Below the pieces are notes generated by a model. That model was not told the DNA's origin and did no database searches. It saw nothing but the letters and a program-made list of their open reading frames with translations. The translations under genes and the position numbers were made by a program. Shown here piece by piece: positions 1-8,398 of a DNA stretch of 64,000 nt. This DNA comes from Pseudorhodobacter aquimaris (GTDB lineage Bacteria > Pseudomonadota > Alphaproteobacteria > Rhodobacterales > Rhodobacteraceae). Positions within the stretch are counted from its first letter, which is position 1. The number at the start of each line of letters is the position of its first letter. Location of the stretch: assembly GCF_001202025.1 (NCBI RefSeq), contig NZ_LGHS01000070.1, forward strand, positions 144,288 through 208,287, written 5' to 3'.

Positions 1-95
1 CGGTGCGGGGGTCATATTTGCGGCTCCTGATCTGCAAGTCTTTGGGTATAGCGGATAGGGGGCCTGTGGCAAGGCCGGAGCCTTTCAAAACCGGC

Positions 96-572
96 CTATT
101 GGTGGTTTTGCTTCATCAACCGCGCTTTTTGCCGGTTCCAGTCCCGCTTGGCCGAGGTTTCGCGCTTGTCGGCGTTTTTCTTGCCCTTGGCGATACCGAT
201 CTTCAGCTTTACCATGCCGCGCTCGTTGAAATACATTTTCAGCGGCACGATGGTCATGCCCTCACGCGCGGTGGCGTTCCACAGCCGTGCAAGTTCCCTG
301 CGCGAGACCAAGAGCTTGCGTTTGCGACGTTCCTCATGGCCCCAGGTTTTGGCCTGTAGATAGGGCGCGACATAGCTGTTGATCAACCACAGCTCACCAT
401 CCTCGACGCTGGCATAGCTTTCGGCGATATTCGCACCGCCCTTGCGCATGGATTTCACTTCGGATCCCAGCAGTATGATGCCGGCCTCGATGTCATCCGA
501 AATCGCGTAATCGAACCGCGCGCGGCGGTTTTCGGCGATAAGTTTGGAATTTGGGTCGCTGTGTTTTACCAT
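96..572 (-). CDS. smpB: SsrA-binding protein SmpB
   Basis: SmpB binds tmRNA and delivers it to stalled ribosomes for trans-translation. The 158-residue product has the family's usual length. It begins [20 protein letters not shown], carries the conserved [11 protein letters not shown] segment near residue 35, and ends in a basic tail ([20 protein letters not shown]) that enters the mRNA channel in known SmpB proteins. The frame stays open upstream for another 94 codons, but that part has no SmpB similarity, so the ATG at 570-572 is the start. A 7-bp inverted repeat (72-78/91-97) overlaps the stop codon but lacks a clear T tract. The gene is divergent from the regulator that follows. Confidence 0.96.
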   Translation of the reverse strand: MVKHSDPNSKLIAENRRARFDYAISDDIEAGIILLGSEVKSMRKGGANIAESYASVEDGELWLINSYVAPYLQAKTWGHEERRKRKLLVSRRELARLWNATAREGMTIVPLKMYFNERGMVKLKIGIAKGKKNADKRETSAKRDWNRQKARLMKQNHQ

Positions 573-722
573 TCCTGTCAGATAGGGTGTGATCGGTCCT
601 CTGTCCAGATGGGGCGAGACGATCTGCGGCTGTGATGCGACCAATTCCCCCGTTTTCCGGTTTCGCTGTCGCGCTTTGGCACCGGCTCTGTTAGGGTTTC
701 TGAATAAAAGGAGTTTGCGCCG

Positions 723-1421
723 ATGAAGCCCGAACATATTGAACTTGCCCGTCAGTCGGTCCTGTTGTCGGCCGCTCCGGCCAGCGTGGTTGAGGTGCTT
801 TTGGCGGCATCGCATGTGCGCCAATACGACCGCGGCACCTGCATTTTCCTGCAAGGAGAGCGCGCCAGCGCGATCTATATCGTCGCCGAAGGCTGGGTTA
901 AACTATACCGCATTGCGCCCAATGGGGCCGAGGCGGTGGTCGGCGTTTTCACCAAGGGCCATAGTTTCGGTGAGGCAGTCGCCTTTCGCCATGATACCTA
1001 TCCGGTTGCCTCCGAGGCCGTGACCGATTGCACATTGATTCGTATAGAGGCGAGCGTCTTTTTGCGGCTGCTGCGTGAAAACCCGGAAATCGCGATCTCT
1101 ATGTTATCAGCAACCTATACACATCTGCACGGATTGGTGGAGCAGATCGAGGCCTTGAAGGCGCAGACCGGCGCGCAGCGGGTGGCAGAATTCCTGCTGG
1201 AACTTGCCCCTTGCGGCGCGGGTCGTTGTGAGGTGACACTGCCCTATGACAAGGTGCTGATTGCGGGACGTTTGGGAATGAAACCCGAAAGCCTCAGCAG
1301 GGCGTTTGCAAGGTTGAAGGAGCAGGACGTGACAATCAAACAGAATGTGGCGATCATCGGGAATGTGTCGCTCTTGCGTGATTATATCGAGCAGGACCCT
1401 GCTCAGGCATGGGCGCGCTGA
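723..1421 (+). CDS. Crp/Fnr-family denitrification regulator (Dnr/NnrR-like)
   Basis: This is a 232-residue transcription factor with an N-terminal cyclic-nucleotide-like beta-barrel (about 20-115), a long dimer helix (about 118-150) and a C-terminal winged helix (about 165-220). It lacks the N-terminal cysteine cluster of Fnr, which fits the NO-sensing Dnr/NnrR branch rather than an O2-sensing Fe-S protein. The recognition helix reads ESLSR (E189, S192, R193), the same contacts Fnr uses for TTGA half-sites. Matching TTGAC-N4-GTCAA boxes lie ahead of nirS/nirI and, in imperfect form, ahead of norC. AAGGAG at 708-713 sits 9 nt before the ATG. The exact subgroup (Dnr versus NnrR) is inferred from context. 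Confidence 0.9.
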   Translation: MKPEHIELARQSVLLSAAPASVVEVLLAASHVRQYDRGTCIFLQGERASAIYIVAEGWVKLYRIAPNGAEAVVGVFTKGHSFGEAVAFRHDTYPVASEAVTDCTLIRIEASVFLRLLRENPEIAISMLSATYTHLHGLVEQIEALKAQTGAQRVAEFLLELAPCGAGRCEVTLPYDKVLIAGRLGMKPESLSRAFARLKEQDVTIKQNVAIIGNVSLLRDYIEQDPAQAWAR

Positions 1422-1987
1422 TGACCCGGCTTACCCATGCGCTGGCGATGATCGACGCCGCAAACGCCCGCGACCCAAAGCTTGAGGATGGTCGCCCCGC
1501 AGCCCTGCTTTACGGCGAAAGGATGAGTGTGGAACTGGCGCAACTGGTGCCCGCGCCAAGCGAGGTTCTGGCCATTGCCGCGCGCGGCCAGCATATCGAA
1601 CGCTGGCTGTTGTTGCGCAGTGATTTTCCCGAGGGCAAAGCAGGCTATCACGCGTGGCGCAAGGAACAGGGGCGACGGCACGGCCTGCGTGTGGCAGAGA
1701 TTATGGCCGAAGCGGGCTATGACCAGGATGATTGCGACCGTGTGGGCGTTTTGCTGCGCAAGGAAGGCATCAAACGCGATGCCGAGGTGCAGGCGCTGGA
1801 GGATGTGATCTGTTTCACCTTCCTGCGCTGGTATTTTGCACCCTTTGCCGCCGAACGCACCGCCGAAGAGTTGCCGGGCATTGTTGACAAAACCGCGCGC
1901 AAGATGTCGGCTCGGGCCCGTGCGCTTGCCCTTAAGGAGTTTGCGCTGCCCGAACCCTTTGCCGGGTTCTTTCGCGATCCAGCCTAA
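1421..1987 (+). CDS. DUF4202 family protein
   Basis: This 188-residue soluble protein starts [19 protein letters not shown], the typical opening of DUF4202, and has several internal conserved acidic/basic helices (for example HAWRKEQGRRH and DDCDRVGVLLRKEG). Its ATG overlaps the TGA of the regulator by one base, so the two genes are translationally coupled. Its function is not established. DUF4202 genes are known to sit beside nitrogen-oxide genes, so a role in denitrification is an inference from context. Its 3' end overlaps the convergent norF stop codon by three bases, leaving no room for a terminator between them. Confidence 0.85.
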   Translation: MTRLTHALAMIDAANARDPKLEDGRPAALLYGERMSVELAQLVPAPSEVLAIAARGQHIERWLLLRSDFPEGKAGYHAWRKEQGRRHGLRVAEIMAEAGYDQDDCDRVGVLLRKEGIKRDAEVQALEDVICFTFLRWYFAPFAAERTAEELPGIVDKTARKMSARARALALKEFALPEPFAGFFRDPA

Positions 1988-2232
1988 TGGGTGCCAATCA
2001 CCGCCAGCGCGATCAGTACCAGCATGAAAAGCCCCAGCGATATCGCAAAACCGCGTGCGATATCGGGGGCTTGGCTTAACCCGAGATAGCGGTTGAGGAT
2101 GATCTGTGCCTTGGCCCAGGCCAGTGGCAGCACGATGAGCGCCAGCCAACGCCCCTCGAGCCCCAAGGCGGCGACGGCGGTGGACAGGATGGAAAGGGCG
2201 ATCAACGTCGCCCATGCGCGTGTCAGGGTCAT
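1984..2232 (-). CDS. norF: NorF, small membrane protein of the nor operon
   Basis: This 82-residue protein has about three predicted membrane helices and starts MTLTRAWATLIALSILSTAV. It matches the cytochrome c oxidase subunit IV-like NorF proteins in size, topology and position at the distal end of norCBQDEF. Start choice: the ATG at 2230-2232 overlaps the norE stop, whereas the longer in-frame start would lie well inside norE. NorE and NorF are not part of the purified NorBC enzyme but support full NO reductase activity in Paracoccus. That role is family knowledge, not shown here. Confidence 0.82.
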   Translation of the reverse strand: MTLTRAWATLIALSILSTAVAALGLEGRWLALIVLPLAWAKAQIILNRYLGLSQAPDIARGFAISLGLFMLVLIALAVIGTH

Positions 2233-2789
2233 AGCAGATACACCACGGGAAAGACCAATATCCAGACCAGATCGACCATATGCCAAAAGGCGGCGCCAAC
2301 CTCGACGCTGCGCGGATTGGGGCGGATAGCGACAAACGCCAGCAACAACATGCCCGCAATGACATGGGCGGCGTGAAACCCGGTCAGCATAAAGGAAAAG
2401 GTAAAGAATACATGGGTTTCAAAGCTGATGCCCTGGGCAAAAAGATCGGCCCATTCCTGGCCTTTGATGCCCATGAACACGGCCCCCAGCAGCGTGGCAC
2501 CGGCCAGCAACGCACGGCACCGCCAGATGCGGTCGGTGCTATGGGCCGCCACGGCCGCAAGCCAGCCCGAGGTAACCAGAACCACGGTGCCAATGCCGGC
2601 ACCTGTGCGGTGCAGATAGGTCTGCGCCTCGGCAAAACCCGCAGGGTCCATCAGCCGCAGGAACAGAAAAACCGCAAGCCCGGCGCCAAAGATCAGCAGT
2701 TCCGACACGATCATAACCCACATCATCAGATCGCCGGGCAGGTTTTCCCAAAAGGGCGGCTCGGTTGTGGTTTGCGCGTTATCTGTCAT
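2229..2789 (-). CDS. norE: NorE, cytochrome c oxidase subunit III-like protein
   Basis: This is a 186-residue polytopic membrane protein with about five hydrophobic helices. It has the CoxIII-like signatures MMWVMIVSELLIFGAG near residue 22 and GFHAAHVIAGMLLL near residue 137, followed by AAFWHMVDLVWILVFP at the C-terminus. It is much shorter than true CoxIII, as NorE proteins are. Its ATG overlaps the end of norD in an ATGA arrangement, and its end overlaps the norF start. It is an auxiliary factor for NO reductase maturation or activity. Confidence 0.9.
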   Translation of the reverse strand: MTDNAQTTTEPPFWENLPGDLMMWVMIVSELLIFGAGLAVFLFLRLMDPAGFAEAQTYLHRTGAGIGTVVLVTSGWLAAVAAHSTDRIWRCRALLAGATLLGAVFMGIKGQEWADLFAQGISFETHVFFTFSFMLTGFHAAHVIAGMLLLAFVAIRPNPRSVEVGAAFWHMVDLVWILVFPVVYLL

Positions 2790-4744
2790 CCCATCACCAG
2801 ATGTCGGTAAATCATCGGCAGGGCCTGGGTCAGCTTTTCGGGCGCGGGGATCAGGGTGAAACCGCCCTGATCAAAGATACGCGGGAACCAGCTTTTGCCG
2901 TCGCGGTCCACGGTGATGCCAAAGACGGAATGTCCCATACGGCGCGCCTCGCGGACGGCCATGCGGCTGTCCTCAATCCCGTGGCGGCCCTCGTAATGGT
3001 CAAGGTCATTGGGTTTGCCGTCGGTGATCACCAAAAGCAACCGCCGCTTGCGCCCCTGCTGTGCCAGTTCGGCCGAGACGTGACGGATCGCAGCCCCCAG
3101 ACGGGTGTAGTGTCCCGGCCGCAGGCTGGCGATTTTCGCCTCTACCATCGGGCCCATCTTTTCGTTGAAACCCTTGGCGCGTTGCACATAAACCCGGTCC
3201 CGCTTGAGCGAGGAAAACGCGTTTATCGCCACATCATCGCCGCAGGTATCCAGCCCCCATGCCAGCGCGGTCAGGGCCTCTCGTTCGACATCAATCACCG
3301 CGCGTCCGCCGTGGCCGTGGCCGGGGATCGCACTTTCGGTTGACCGCGATACATCCAACAGGATCGACACCGCCAGATCGCGTTTCTCGGTCCGGGTTTG
3401 GCGCCAGATCCGATCAGACCCATCCCCTGTCGCCATGAAATCGACCTGCGCGCGCACGGTGCGGTCCATGTCCAGTTCATCGCCCTCGGGGTGACCGGGT
3501 GTAGAGACGCGGCTGGGGCGCAAGGCCTCAAACTGGCGGCGTACCGCGCGGATGCGGGCCTGCGCGCCGGGATCGTCCTGAAACGGTGAGATGTGGTCGC
3601 CCGGTACGATGTCCGAGAACAGAACCCGCGCATGGGCGGGCAGATAGGTGCCGGTCCGCACATCCCATTCAGGATAGGTGCTGATGCCCGAAAGCGACTC
3701 GCGGTCGACATCTTCGGGGGCGAGGTCGAGGTGCAGCTTCAACCGGGTGGCGGGCGCTTTGGAAAGCTGCCCAAGGCCGATTTCATCATGATCATCGGCG
3801 GCCTTTTTGGCGTCGTCATCATCATCCTCATCCACGCGGCGGTTGAGGTTGACGAATTCCGCCCAAGACAGGATCGCCTCGAACTTATGCAAGATAAAGC
3901 TGTCGTTACGCTCTGCCTGTTCGGATTTGCGGCGCTTGGCGCGGCGGGTGCGGCCCTCGGTATCGCCCTGCTCGGGGGTGCCTTCGGTTTCGCGGCTCTC
4001 AACCACAGTCGCCTCTGAGCGGTCCAGTTTACGAAGGTCGGGCCACAGCGCCACAGGCCGGAAGGGGCGGTAGCCGCGCGGGGCGCGGTAGGCCGAGAGA
4101 TCGCCCGAGTTGACCGCCGCAAGCATCCGCGCGGCCTTGGGCGATAGCGGGGCAGGGTCGCCCAGAATATGTAGGATAACCGCCTCTACGGTGCGCTCGG
4201 CATCGGGCAGGCGCGGGGTTTTGCGGGTGGCCAGAACGGCCCCGCACAGATCGGTGTAAAGCGCGCGGAAACCGGGTGCATTTTCCAGCGTATCGGCAAC
4301 CATTTTCTGTGCGGCCGACAAGGCGGCCAGATCAGCGCGCAGCTTGTCATCATTTGCCGCAAAACCGCCCGCATGGGCCGCAGAGGCCGCAAGCCAGATG
4401 TAAAGGGCGGCATTCGCCTCGGGTGCCGGAAAGACCGCCAGCGACTCGGGCAGGCGCAGGGCCGCACCATCAAAGGTGGCGCGAGGGGTTTCATCGGCCC
4501 AAGTGCCAAGTTTGCGCTTGAGCGAGAGGCGGTGGTGGCTGACCTCGTCGACGACGGGTTTAAGCTCTACCGCCGGGTCGCCACCCAAGCCCCGAAAAAG
4601 AACTGCCAGCCGTCCGCCCACTTGTGACAGTGGAACACGGGCTCCGTCGTGTACGGGATCAGCGTCCAGACGACTGGCAAAGGCGTGCCACAGTTTCCCG
4701 ATCGTTTCTTCGGGTTCCCATGGTTCAAATTCGATCCGTGACAT
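2786..4744 (-). CDS. norD: NorD, VWA-domain NO reductase activation protein
   Basis: This is a 652-residue soluble protein of the NorD/CbbO family. The C-terminal third is a von Willebrand factor A domain with a MIDAS motif (LLDVSRSTES, DxSxS) and the later VITDGKPND segment. The middle has an acidic stretch with five or six consecutive Asp residues near residue 310. With the MoxR-type ATPase NorQ it is thought to insert non-heme iron (FeB) into NorB. The ATG at 4742-4744 (MSRIEFEPWEP) was chosen. A GTG four codons upstream (4756) would overlap the norQ stop and is an alternative. It lies 8 nt after norQ. Confidence 0.93.
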   Translation of the reverse strand: MSRIEFEPWEPEETIGKLWHAFASRLDADPVHDGARVPLSQVGGRLAVLFRGLGGDPAVELKPVVDEVSHHRLSLKRKLGTWADETPRATFDGAALRLPESLAVFPAPEANAALYIWLAASAAHAGGFAANDDKLRADLAALSAAQKMVADTLENAPGFRALYTDLCGAVLATRKTPRLPDAERTVEAVILHILGDPAPLSPKAARMLAAVNSGDLSAYRAPRGYRPFRPVALWPDLRKLDRSEATVVESRETEGTPEQGDTEGRTRRAKRRKSEQAERNDSFILHKFEAILSWAEFVNLNRRVDEDDDDDAKKAADDHDEIGLGQLSKAPATRLKLHLDLAPEDVDRESLSGISTYPEWDVRTGTYLPAHARVLFSDIVPGDHISPFQDDPGAQARIRAVRRQFEALRPSRVSTPGHPEGDELDMDRTVRAQVDFMATGDGSDRIWRQTRTEKRDLAVSILLDVSRSTESAIPGHGHGGRAVIDVEREALTALAWGLDTCGDDVAINAFSSLKRDRVYVQRAKGFNEKMGPMVEAKIASLRPGHYTRLGAAIRHVSAELAQQGRKRRLLLVITDGKPNDLDHYEGRHGIEDSRMAVREARRMGHSVFGITVDRDGKSWFPRIFDQGGFTLIPAPEKLTQALPMIYRHLVMG

Positions 4745-4752
4745 CACCGGCC

Positions 4753-5559
4753 TCACCCGAAAACGGCGGTCACAAGATCGCGGAGCCCCGCCTTAACATC
4801 CGCATCATCGGCCAAAGGCTCGATCATTGCGGTTTGGATAGCACGCTCAATCGCCATTCCGCCTGCAATAAGCGTGGCGGCATAGACCACAAGACGGGTG
4901 GAGACCCCTTCCTCAAGGTCCTGGCCCTTCATGGCGCGCAATTTATTTGCCAGACGGACAAGCGGTTTCACCCGATCCTCATCCAGCCCGGATTCGCGGG
5001 CCACAACGGGGATTTCATGTTCCATCTTGGGGAAGTTGAATTCGAGGCTGACAAACCGCTGACGGGTGGAGGGCTTGAGCGTCTTCATGATGTTTTGGTA
5101 GCCGGGGTTGTAGCTGGCAACCAACAAAAATCCGGGGGCCGCTTCCAGTTCCTCGCCGGTGCGGTCGATCGGCAGGATGCGGCGGTCATCGGTCAAAGGG
5201 TGCAAGACCACGGTGACATCGCGCCGTGCCTCGACCACCTCATCAAGATAGCAAATCGCACCCTCGCGCACGGCGCGGGTCAGCGGGCCATCGACCCAGA
5301 CGGTTTCGCCACCTTTAAGCAGGTAACGCCCGATCAGATCGGCAGCGGAAAGGTCGTCATGGCAAGCCACCGTATAGAGCGGACGGCCAAGCCGGGCGGC
5401 CATATGGGCTACAAAGCGCGTCTTGCCACAGCCGGTCGGCCCTTTGAGCAGAACGGGAAGGTCGTGGGCAGCAGCAGCAGCGAAGATATCGCATTCATCG
5501 CTTTGCGGCAGGTAGAAGGGGGCATCTGCCGCCCCCTTCAGGTTCAAGGTTCCGTCCAT
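4753..5559 (-). CDS. norQ: NorQ, MoxR-type AAA+ ATPase
   Basis: This is an AAA+ ATPase of about 268 residues in the NorQ/CbbQ group. Walker A is GPTGCGKT (about residues 40-47) and Walker B is ICYLDEVVEARRD. The C-terminal CbbQ-type region follows (VSTRLVVYAATLI). With NorD it remodels NorBC to load the FeB site. Start choice: GGAG lies 8 nt before the ATG at 5557-5559. An ATG at 5563-5565 that overlaps the norB stop (TGATG) and a GTG at 5568 are also in frame, so the true protein may have up to three more residues. Confidence 0.93.
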   Translation of the reverse strand: MDGTLNLKGAADAPFYLPQSDECDIFAAAAAHDLPVLLKGPTGCGKTRFVAHMAARLGRPLYTVACHDDLSAADLIGRYLLKGGETVWVDGPLTRAVREGAICYLDEVVEARRDVTVVLHPLTDDRRILPIDRTGEELEAAPGFLLVASYNPGYQNIMKTLKPSTRQRFVSLEFNFPKMEHEIPVVARESGLDEDRVKPLVRLANKLRAMKGQDLEEGVSTRLVVYAATLIAGGMAIERAIQTAMIEPLADDADVKAGLRDLVTAVFG

Positions 5560-5564
5560 TGTCA

Positions 5565-6962
5565 TCACTCCGCTGCAATATGGTCGGGATCGCTTTTCAG
5601 GCGGTCACGTTCGATCGGGCCGGGGCTTACGATCTCTTTGCGGGGCCGCAGCACCGCATAGAGGAACAAGAGTGCGCCCAGAACAACCGCCACACCAGAG
5701 CCAAAGCGCATGACGAAGAAGATCCAAAGCTGATCTTGCACATCCATGAAGCCCTCGCCGTTCACGCGCTGCAGGTGGGTTTGTACCGTACCGGCAAGCG
5801 TAAGCGTCACGGTCATGAACACCATCCCCGATGACATCAGCCAGAAGGATGCCATGTTGAGCACTTGGTTATAGGGGTCACGGCCCAGAAGTTGCGGCAT
5901 CGCATAGGTGATGATCGCAAGGTTCAGCGCGACATAGGCACCAAAGAAGGCAAGGTGGCCGTGGGCTGCGGTGATCTGCGTGCCGTGGGTGTAATAGTTG
6001 ACCCCGTGCAGCGTGTGCAGGAAACCCCAGACGCCAGCACCAAAGAAGGCAAGTGTGGCGCAACCCAAGGACCAGAGCAAAGCGGCCTTGTTTGGGTGAT
6101 CGCGGCGGCCTTTCCAGACCATGACAAAGGCGAATGCCATCATGCCAAAGAAGGGAACCACCTCAAAGGTCGAAAAGATAGACCCGATCCAGAGCCAATA
6201 GCCCGGCATCCCGATGAAGAAATAGTGGTGGCCGGTGCCAAGGATGCCCGAGAACAACGCGGTGGCCACGATGACATAAAGCCATTTTTCCACGATTTCC
6301 CGGTCAACACCCGTCAGCTTCATCATCAAGAAGGCAAGGATAGAGGCCATGACCAGTTCCCAAGTACCCTCAACCCACAAGTGGATCACGAACCACCAGT
6401 ATTGTTTGTCGAGTGCAAGGTTTTCGGGATTGTAGAACGCAAAGAGGAACAGCAGCGCGATCAGCCACAGGCCCAGAATCAAGATGTTGGTGATTGCGGT
6501 TTTCTTGCCCTTCAGCACCGTCATCGAGATGTTGTAAAGGAAGATCAGCGCGGCCACGACGATGCCGACCTTGACCCAGCGGGGTTGCTCAAGGAACTCA
6601 CGCCCCTCTTTGCCCAGCAGGAAGTTGCCCTCAAACAGGTTGAACGTATAGGTCAACACAACACCGGCAGTGCCGATGATCAGGATCGCAAGCTGCAAAT
6701 AGGCCAGCTTGACGGAGTGGATTTCCTGTTCGGATTCCTCTGGCACAAGGTAATAGGCCGCGCCGAAGAAGCCTGTCAGCAGCCAGACGACAAGGCTGTT
6801 GGTGTGCAGCATACGCGCCACGTTAAAGGGCAAAATCTCTGTCAGGAAGTTTCCATCGACATAGATCCAGCCCATGATAAGGCCCAGCGAGACCTGAACG
6901 GCGAAAAGCGCCATCGCGGTCACGAAATAGGCCAGAGCGATTTTTTGGGTTTTGTATTTCAT
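5565..6962 (-). CDS. norB: Nitric oxide reductase large subunit NorB
   Basis: NorB is the catalytic subunit that reduces 2 NO to N2O with electrons from NorC. The 465-residue product has about 12 membrane helices and the heme-copper oxidase fold. Visible ligands are the His in ARMLHTNSLVVW, the HLWVEGTWELV segment with the conserved Glu, GTGHHYFFIG (FeB His pair), and the TAAHGHLAFFGAY segment with the two heme-binding His. Length and motifs match cNOR-type NorB, not the quinol-dependent qNOR, which carries an N-terminal fusion. It lies 12 nt downstream of norC and overlaps the norQ start region. Confidence 0.97.
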   Translation of the reverse strand: MKYKTQKIALAYFVTAMALFAVQVSLGLIMGWIYVDGNFLTEILPFNVARMLHTNSLVVWLLTGFFGAAYYLVPEESEQEIHSVKLAYLQLAILIIGTAGVVLTYTFNLFEGNFLLGKEGREFLEQPRWVKVGIVVAALIFLYNISMTVLKGKKTAITNILILGLWLIALLFLFAFYNPENLALDKQYWWFVIHLWVEGTWELVMASILAFLMMKLTGVDREIVEKWLYVIVATALFSGILGTGHHYFFIGMPGYWLWIGSIFSTFEVVPFFGMMAFAFVMVWKGRRDHPNKAALLWSLGCATLAFFGAGVWGFLHTLHGVNYYTHGTQITAAHGHLAFFGAYVALNLAIITYAMPQLLGRDPYNQVLNMASFWLMSSGMVFMTVTLTLAGTVQTHLQRVNGEGFMDVQDQLWIFFVMRFGSGVAVVLGALLFLYAVLRPRKEIVSPGPIERDRLKSDPDHIAAE

Positions 6963-6974
6963 TATTCTGTCCCC

Positions 6975-7427
6975 TTAACCCGCATCATTCGGCGGCCAGT
7001 CCTGGTTGCGGATTGTATTTGTCCACAGCAGGAAATCGGCCAATTCGCGGTATTCGGCGTCGGTCAGGTTGAAGTTCGGCATCTGGCGACGGCCCTCGAT
7101 GCCGCTGGGCATGGCGTCCATCCAGCCCTTGAGGCTTTCAAACGCTGCCTCTTGGTCATCTTCCACGCCCCAGCGGGTCATAACGTTGCCCAACTCAGGT
7201 GCGAAATAGGCACCTTCGCCCAGAATCGTATGGCAATTCACGCAGCCATGCTTTTCCCACAGATGCTTGCCCGCGGCGACTTCTTCGGTCAGCGTGGCTT
7301 TATTCGTCGATACGTTTACGATGTAGTAGTGAGAGTGGACCGAAAGACCCACGAATATAGCGATAAAGAACAGCGACCCACCGTAAAAGATATTGCGGGC
7401 CATGCTCTTGGTCATGACTTCGCGCAT
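6975..7427 (-). CDS. norC: Nitric oxide reductase cytochrome c subunit NorC
   Basis: NorC is a membrane-anchored monoheme cytochrome c that passes electrons to NorB. The 150-residue protein has one N-terminal membrane anchor (about 13-30), a periplasmic heme site CVNCH (C62, C65, H66) and the axial Met region RRQMPNFNLTD near residue 113. Start choice: GAAGGA lies 7 nt before the ATG at 7425-7427. A second ATG four codons later is less well placed. It is the first gene of norCBQDEF and has an Fnr/Dnr-like box at 7490-7503. Confidence 0.96.
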   Translation of the reverse strand: MREVMTKSMARNIFYGGSLFFIAIFVGLSVHSHYYIVNVSTNKATLTEEVAAGKHLWEKHGCVNCHTILGEGAYFAPELGNVMTRWGVEDDQEAAFESLKGWMDAMPSGIEGRRQMPNFNLTDAEYRELADFLLWTNTIRNQDWPPNDAG

Positions 7428-7489
7428 GCGAGGATCCTTCCCAATGATTGCAGATTGTTTTCGTATGTAGCGGCTAGGCTAGTTGGTCC

Positions 7490-7503
7490 TTAACCAAAGT
7501 CAA
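7490..7503 (-). promoter_or_regulatory. Fnr/Dnr-like box and promoter of norC
   Basis: On the minus strand the sequence reads TTGAC-TTTG-GTTAA, one mismatch from the palindrome TTGAC-N4-GTCAA. If it works as a class II site centred at -41.5, transcription would start near 7455. TACATA lies at the expected -10 position (about 7463-7468), with a leader of about 28 nt to the norC ATG. The box overlaps another inverted repeat, TTGGT-N5-ACCAA (7483-7497). Assignment to the Dnr-type regulator at 723-1421 is inferred from its ESLSR recognition helix. Confidence 0.65.
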
Positions 7504-7525
7504 TCCTAGCGCATGGTTTAGGGTT

Positions 7526-8398
7526 TTAGACAATTCTTTCCAATGAGGCGAGCGGAAAGCGCGCCAGGGTTGTGTTAATTGCTGGTCGCGGCATCAGGCA
7601 GAAGGCGGTGGACAGCGCATCAGCAAGCGCGGCTGTGGGGGCAGATACCGAAACCGTGGACCAAAGCGGAACCAGCTTTGGGTGCAAGATATGCGGGCTT
7701 GCCTGCCCGATCAGCGTTCCCCTTGGGCTGGAGGTGGCAAGCGCGCGGTTGGATAGTTCAACGCGTGCCAGCTCGGCGCCACCGGGGTTCGCGATGGCTG
7801 CGCGCCAAGGTGTGCCATTCTGGTTTTGACCGAGGGCGACCACCTCGCCCATATCGATCAGGACATCACGGAACCCTTCGCTGCGCAAAAGATCCGCGAT
7901 ACGGTCAGCGGCCCAGCCTTGGGCAATGCCGTTGAAAGTAAGCGCCGCGCCGCGCGGCAGGGTGATCTCGGACTTGCTATGGGTGATCCGGCCCCAGCCA
8001 ACATGTTTCGCTGCGGCCTGCGTGTCGTCGCCCTGCGCCTGCGCCAGCCAGAGCGGCTGAACAGAGGGGTCAAAGGCCCCATTGGTCGTGCTGTGGATTT
8101 GGTCCGAAAGCACCATAAGCCCCGCCAGATCCGGGTCGGGATAGGCAAGATGCCCATTCCGGTTCAACCTGCGCAGGGCGCTGTCTTGATGCAATGAGGC
8201 GGCTTGCTCAACCCGGGCAATTACGCGTTCCACCTTATGCCAGACCAGCGCTGCCTGTGCTGCAGGCACGCCGACCAGCCGCAGATGCAACGCGGATCCC
8301 AAGCCCTTGCCGTGCCAGTCTTGCACCTGTGCGGTAGCAAGGGCGGGCCCGGCGGCAAAGGCTGCGGAAATCGCAAGGAAACGACGACGTTTCATCAT
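7526..8398 (-). CDS. nirX: NirX, ApbE-type flavin transferase
   Basis: This is a 290-residue periplasmic FAD:protein FMN transferase of the ApbE/NosX/NirX family. The signal peptide is Tat-like (KRRRFLAISAAFAAGPALA). Family motifs include the NGIAQGWAADRIADLL segment and DVLIDMGEVVALG near residue 185, and ATSSPRGTLIG corresponds to the metal-binding loop region. It is expected to attach FMN covalently to the NirI flavin domain encoded two genes upstream, as in the nirI-nirX pair of Paracoccus. The ATG at 8396-8398 overlaps the nnrS stop. The name NirX rather than NosX rests on the neighbouring nirI and nirS. Confidence 0.85.
   Translation of the reverse strand: MMKRRRFLAISAAFAAGPALATAQVQDWHGKGLGSALHLRLVGVPAAQAALVWHKVERVIARVEQAASLHQDSALRRLNRNGHLAYPDPDLAGLMVLSDQIHSTTNGAFDPSVQPLWLAQAQGDDTQAAAKHVGWGRITHSKSEITLPRGAALTFNGIAQGWAADRIADLLRSEGFRDVLIDMGEVVALGQNQNGTPWRAAIANPGGAELARVELSNRALATSSPRGTLIGQASPHILHPKLVPLWSTVSVSAPTAALADALSTAFCLMPRPAINTTLARFPLASLERIV

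Noticed and set aside
72..97. GGCCGG/CCGGCC hairpin as the smpB terminator
   Set aside because: The right arm overlaps the smpB stop codon, the loop is 12 nt and there is no T tract, so it is too weak to list as a terminator.
3..359. A plus-strand open frame across the start of the window
   Set aside because: It lies opposite smpB, starts at the window edge, and matches no family.
5865..7493. A 542-codon open frame antisense to norB/norC
   Set aside because: It is low-complexity (His/Asp/Gln-rich) and lies entirely over norB and norC, which are clear on the minus strand.
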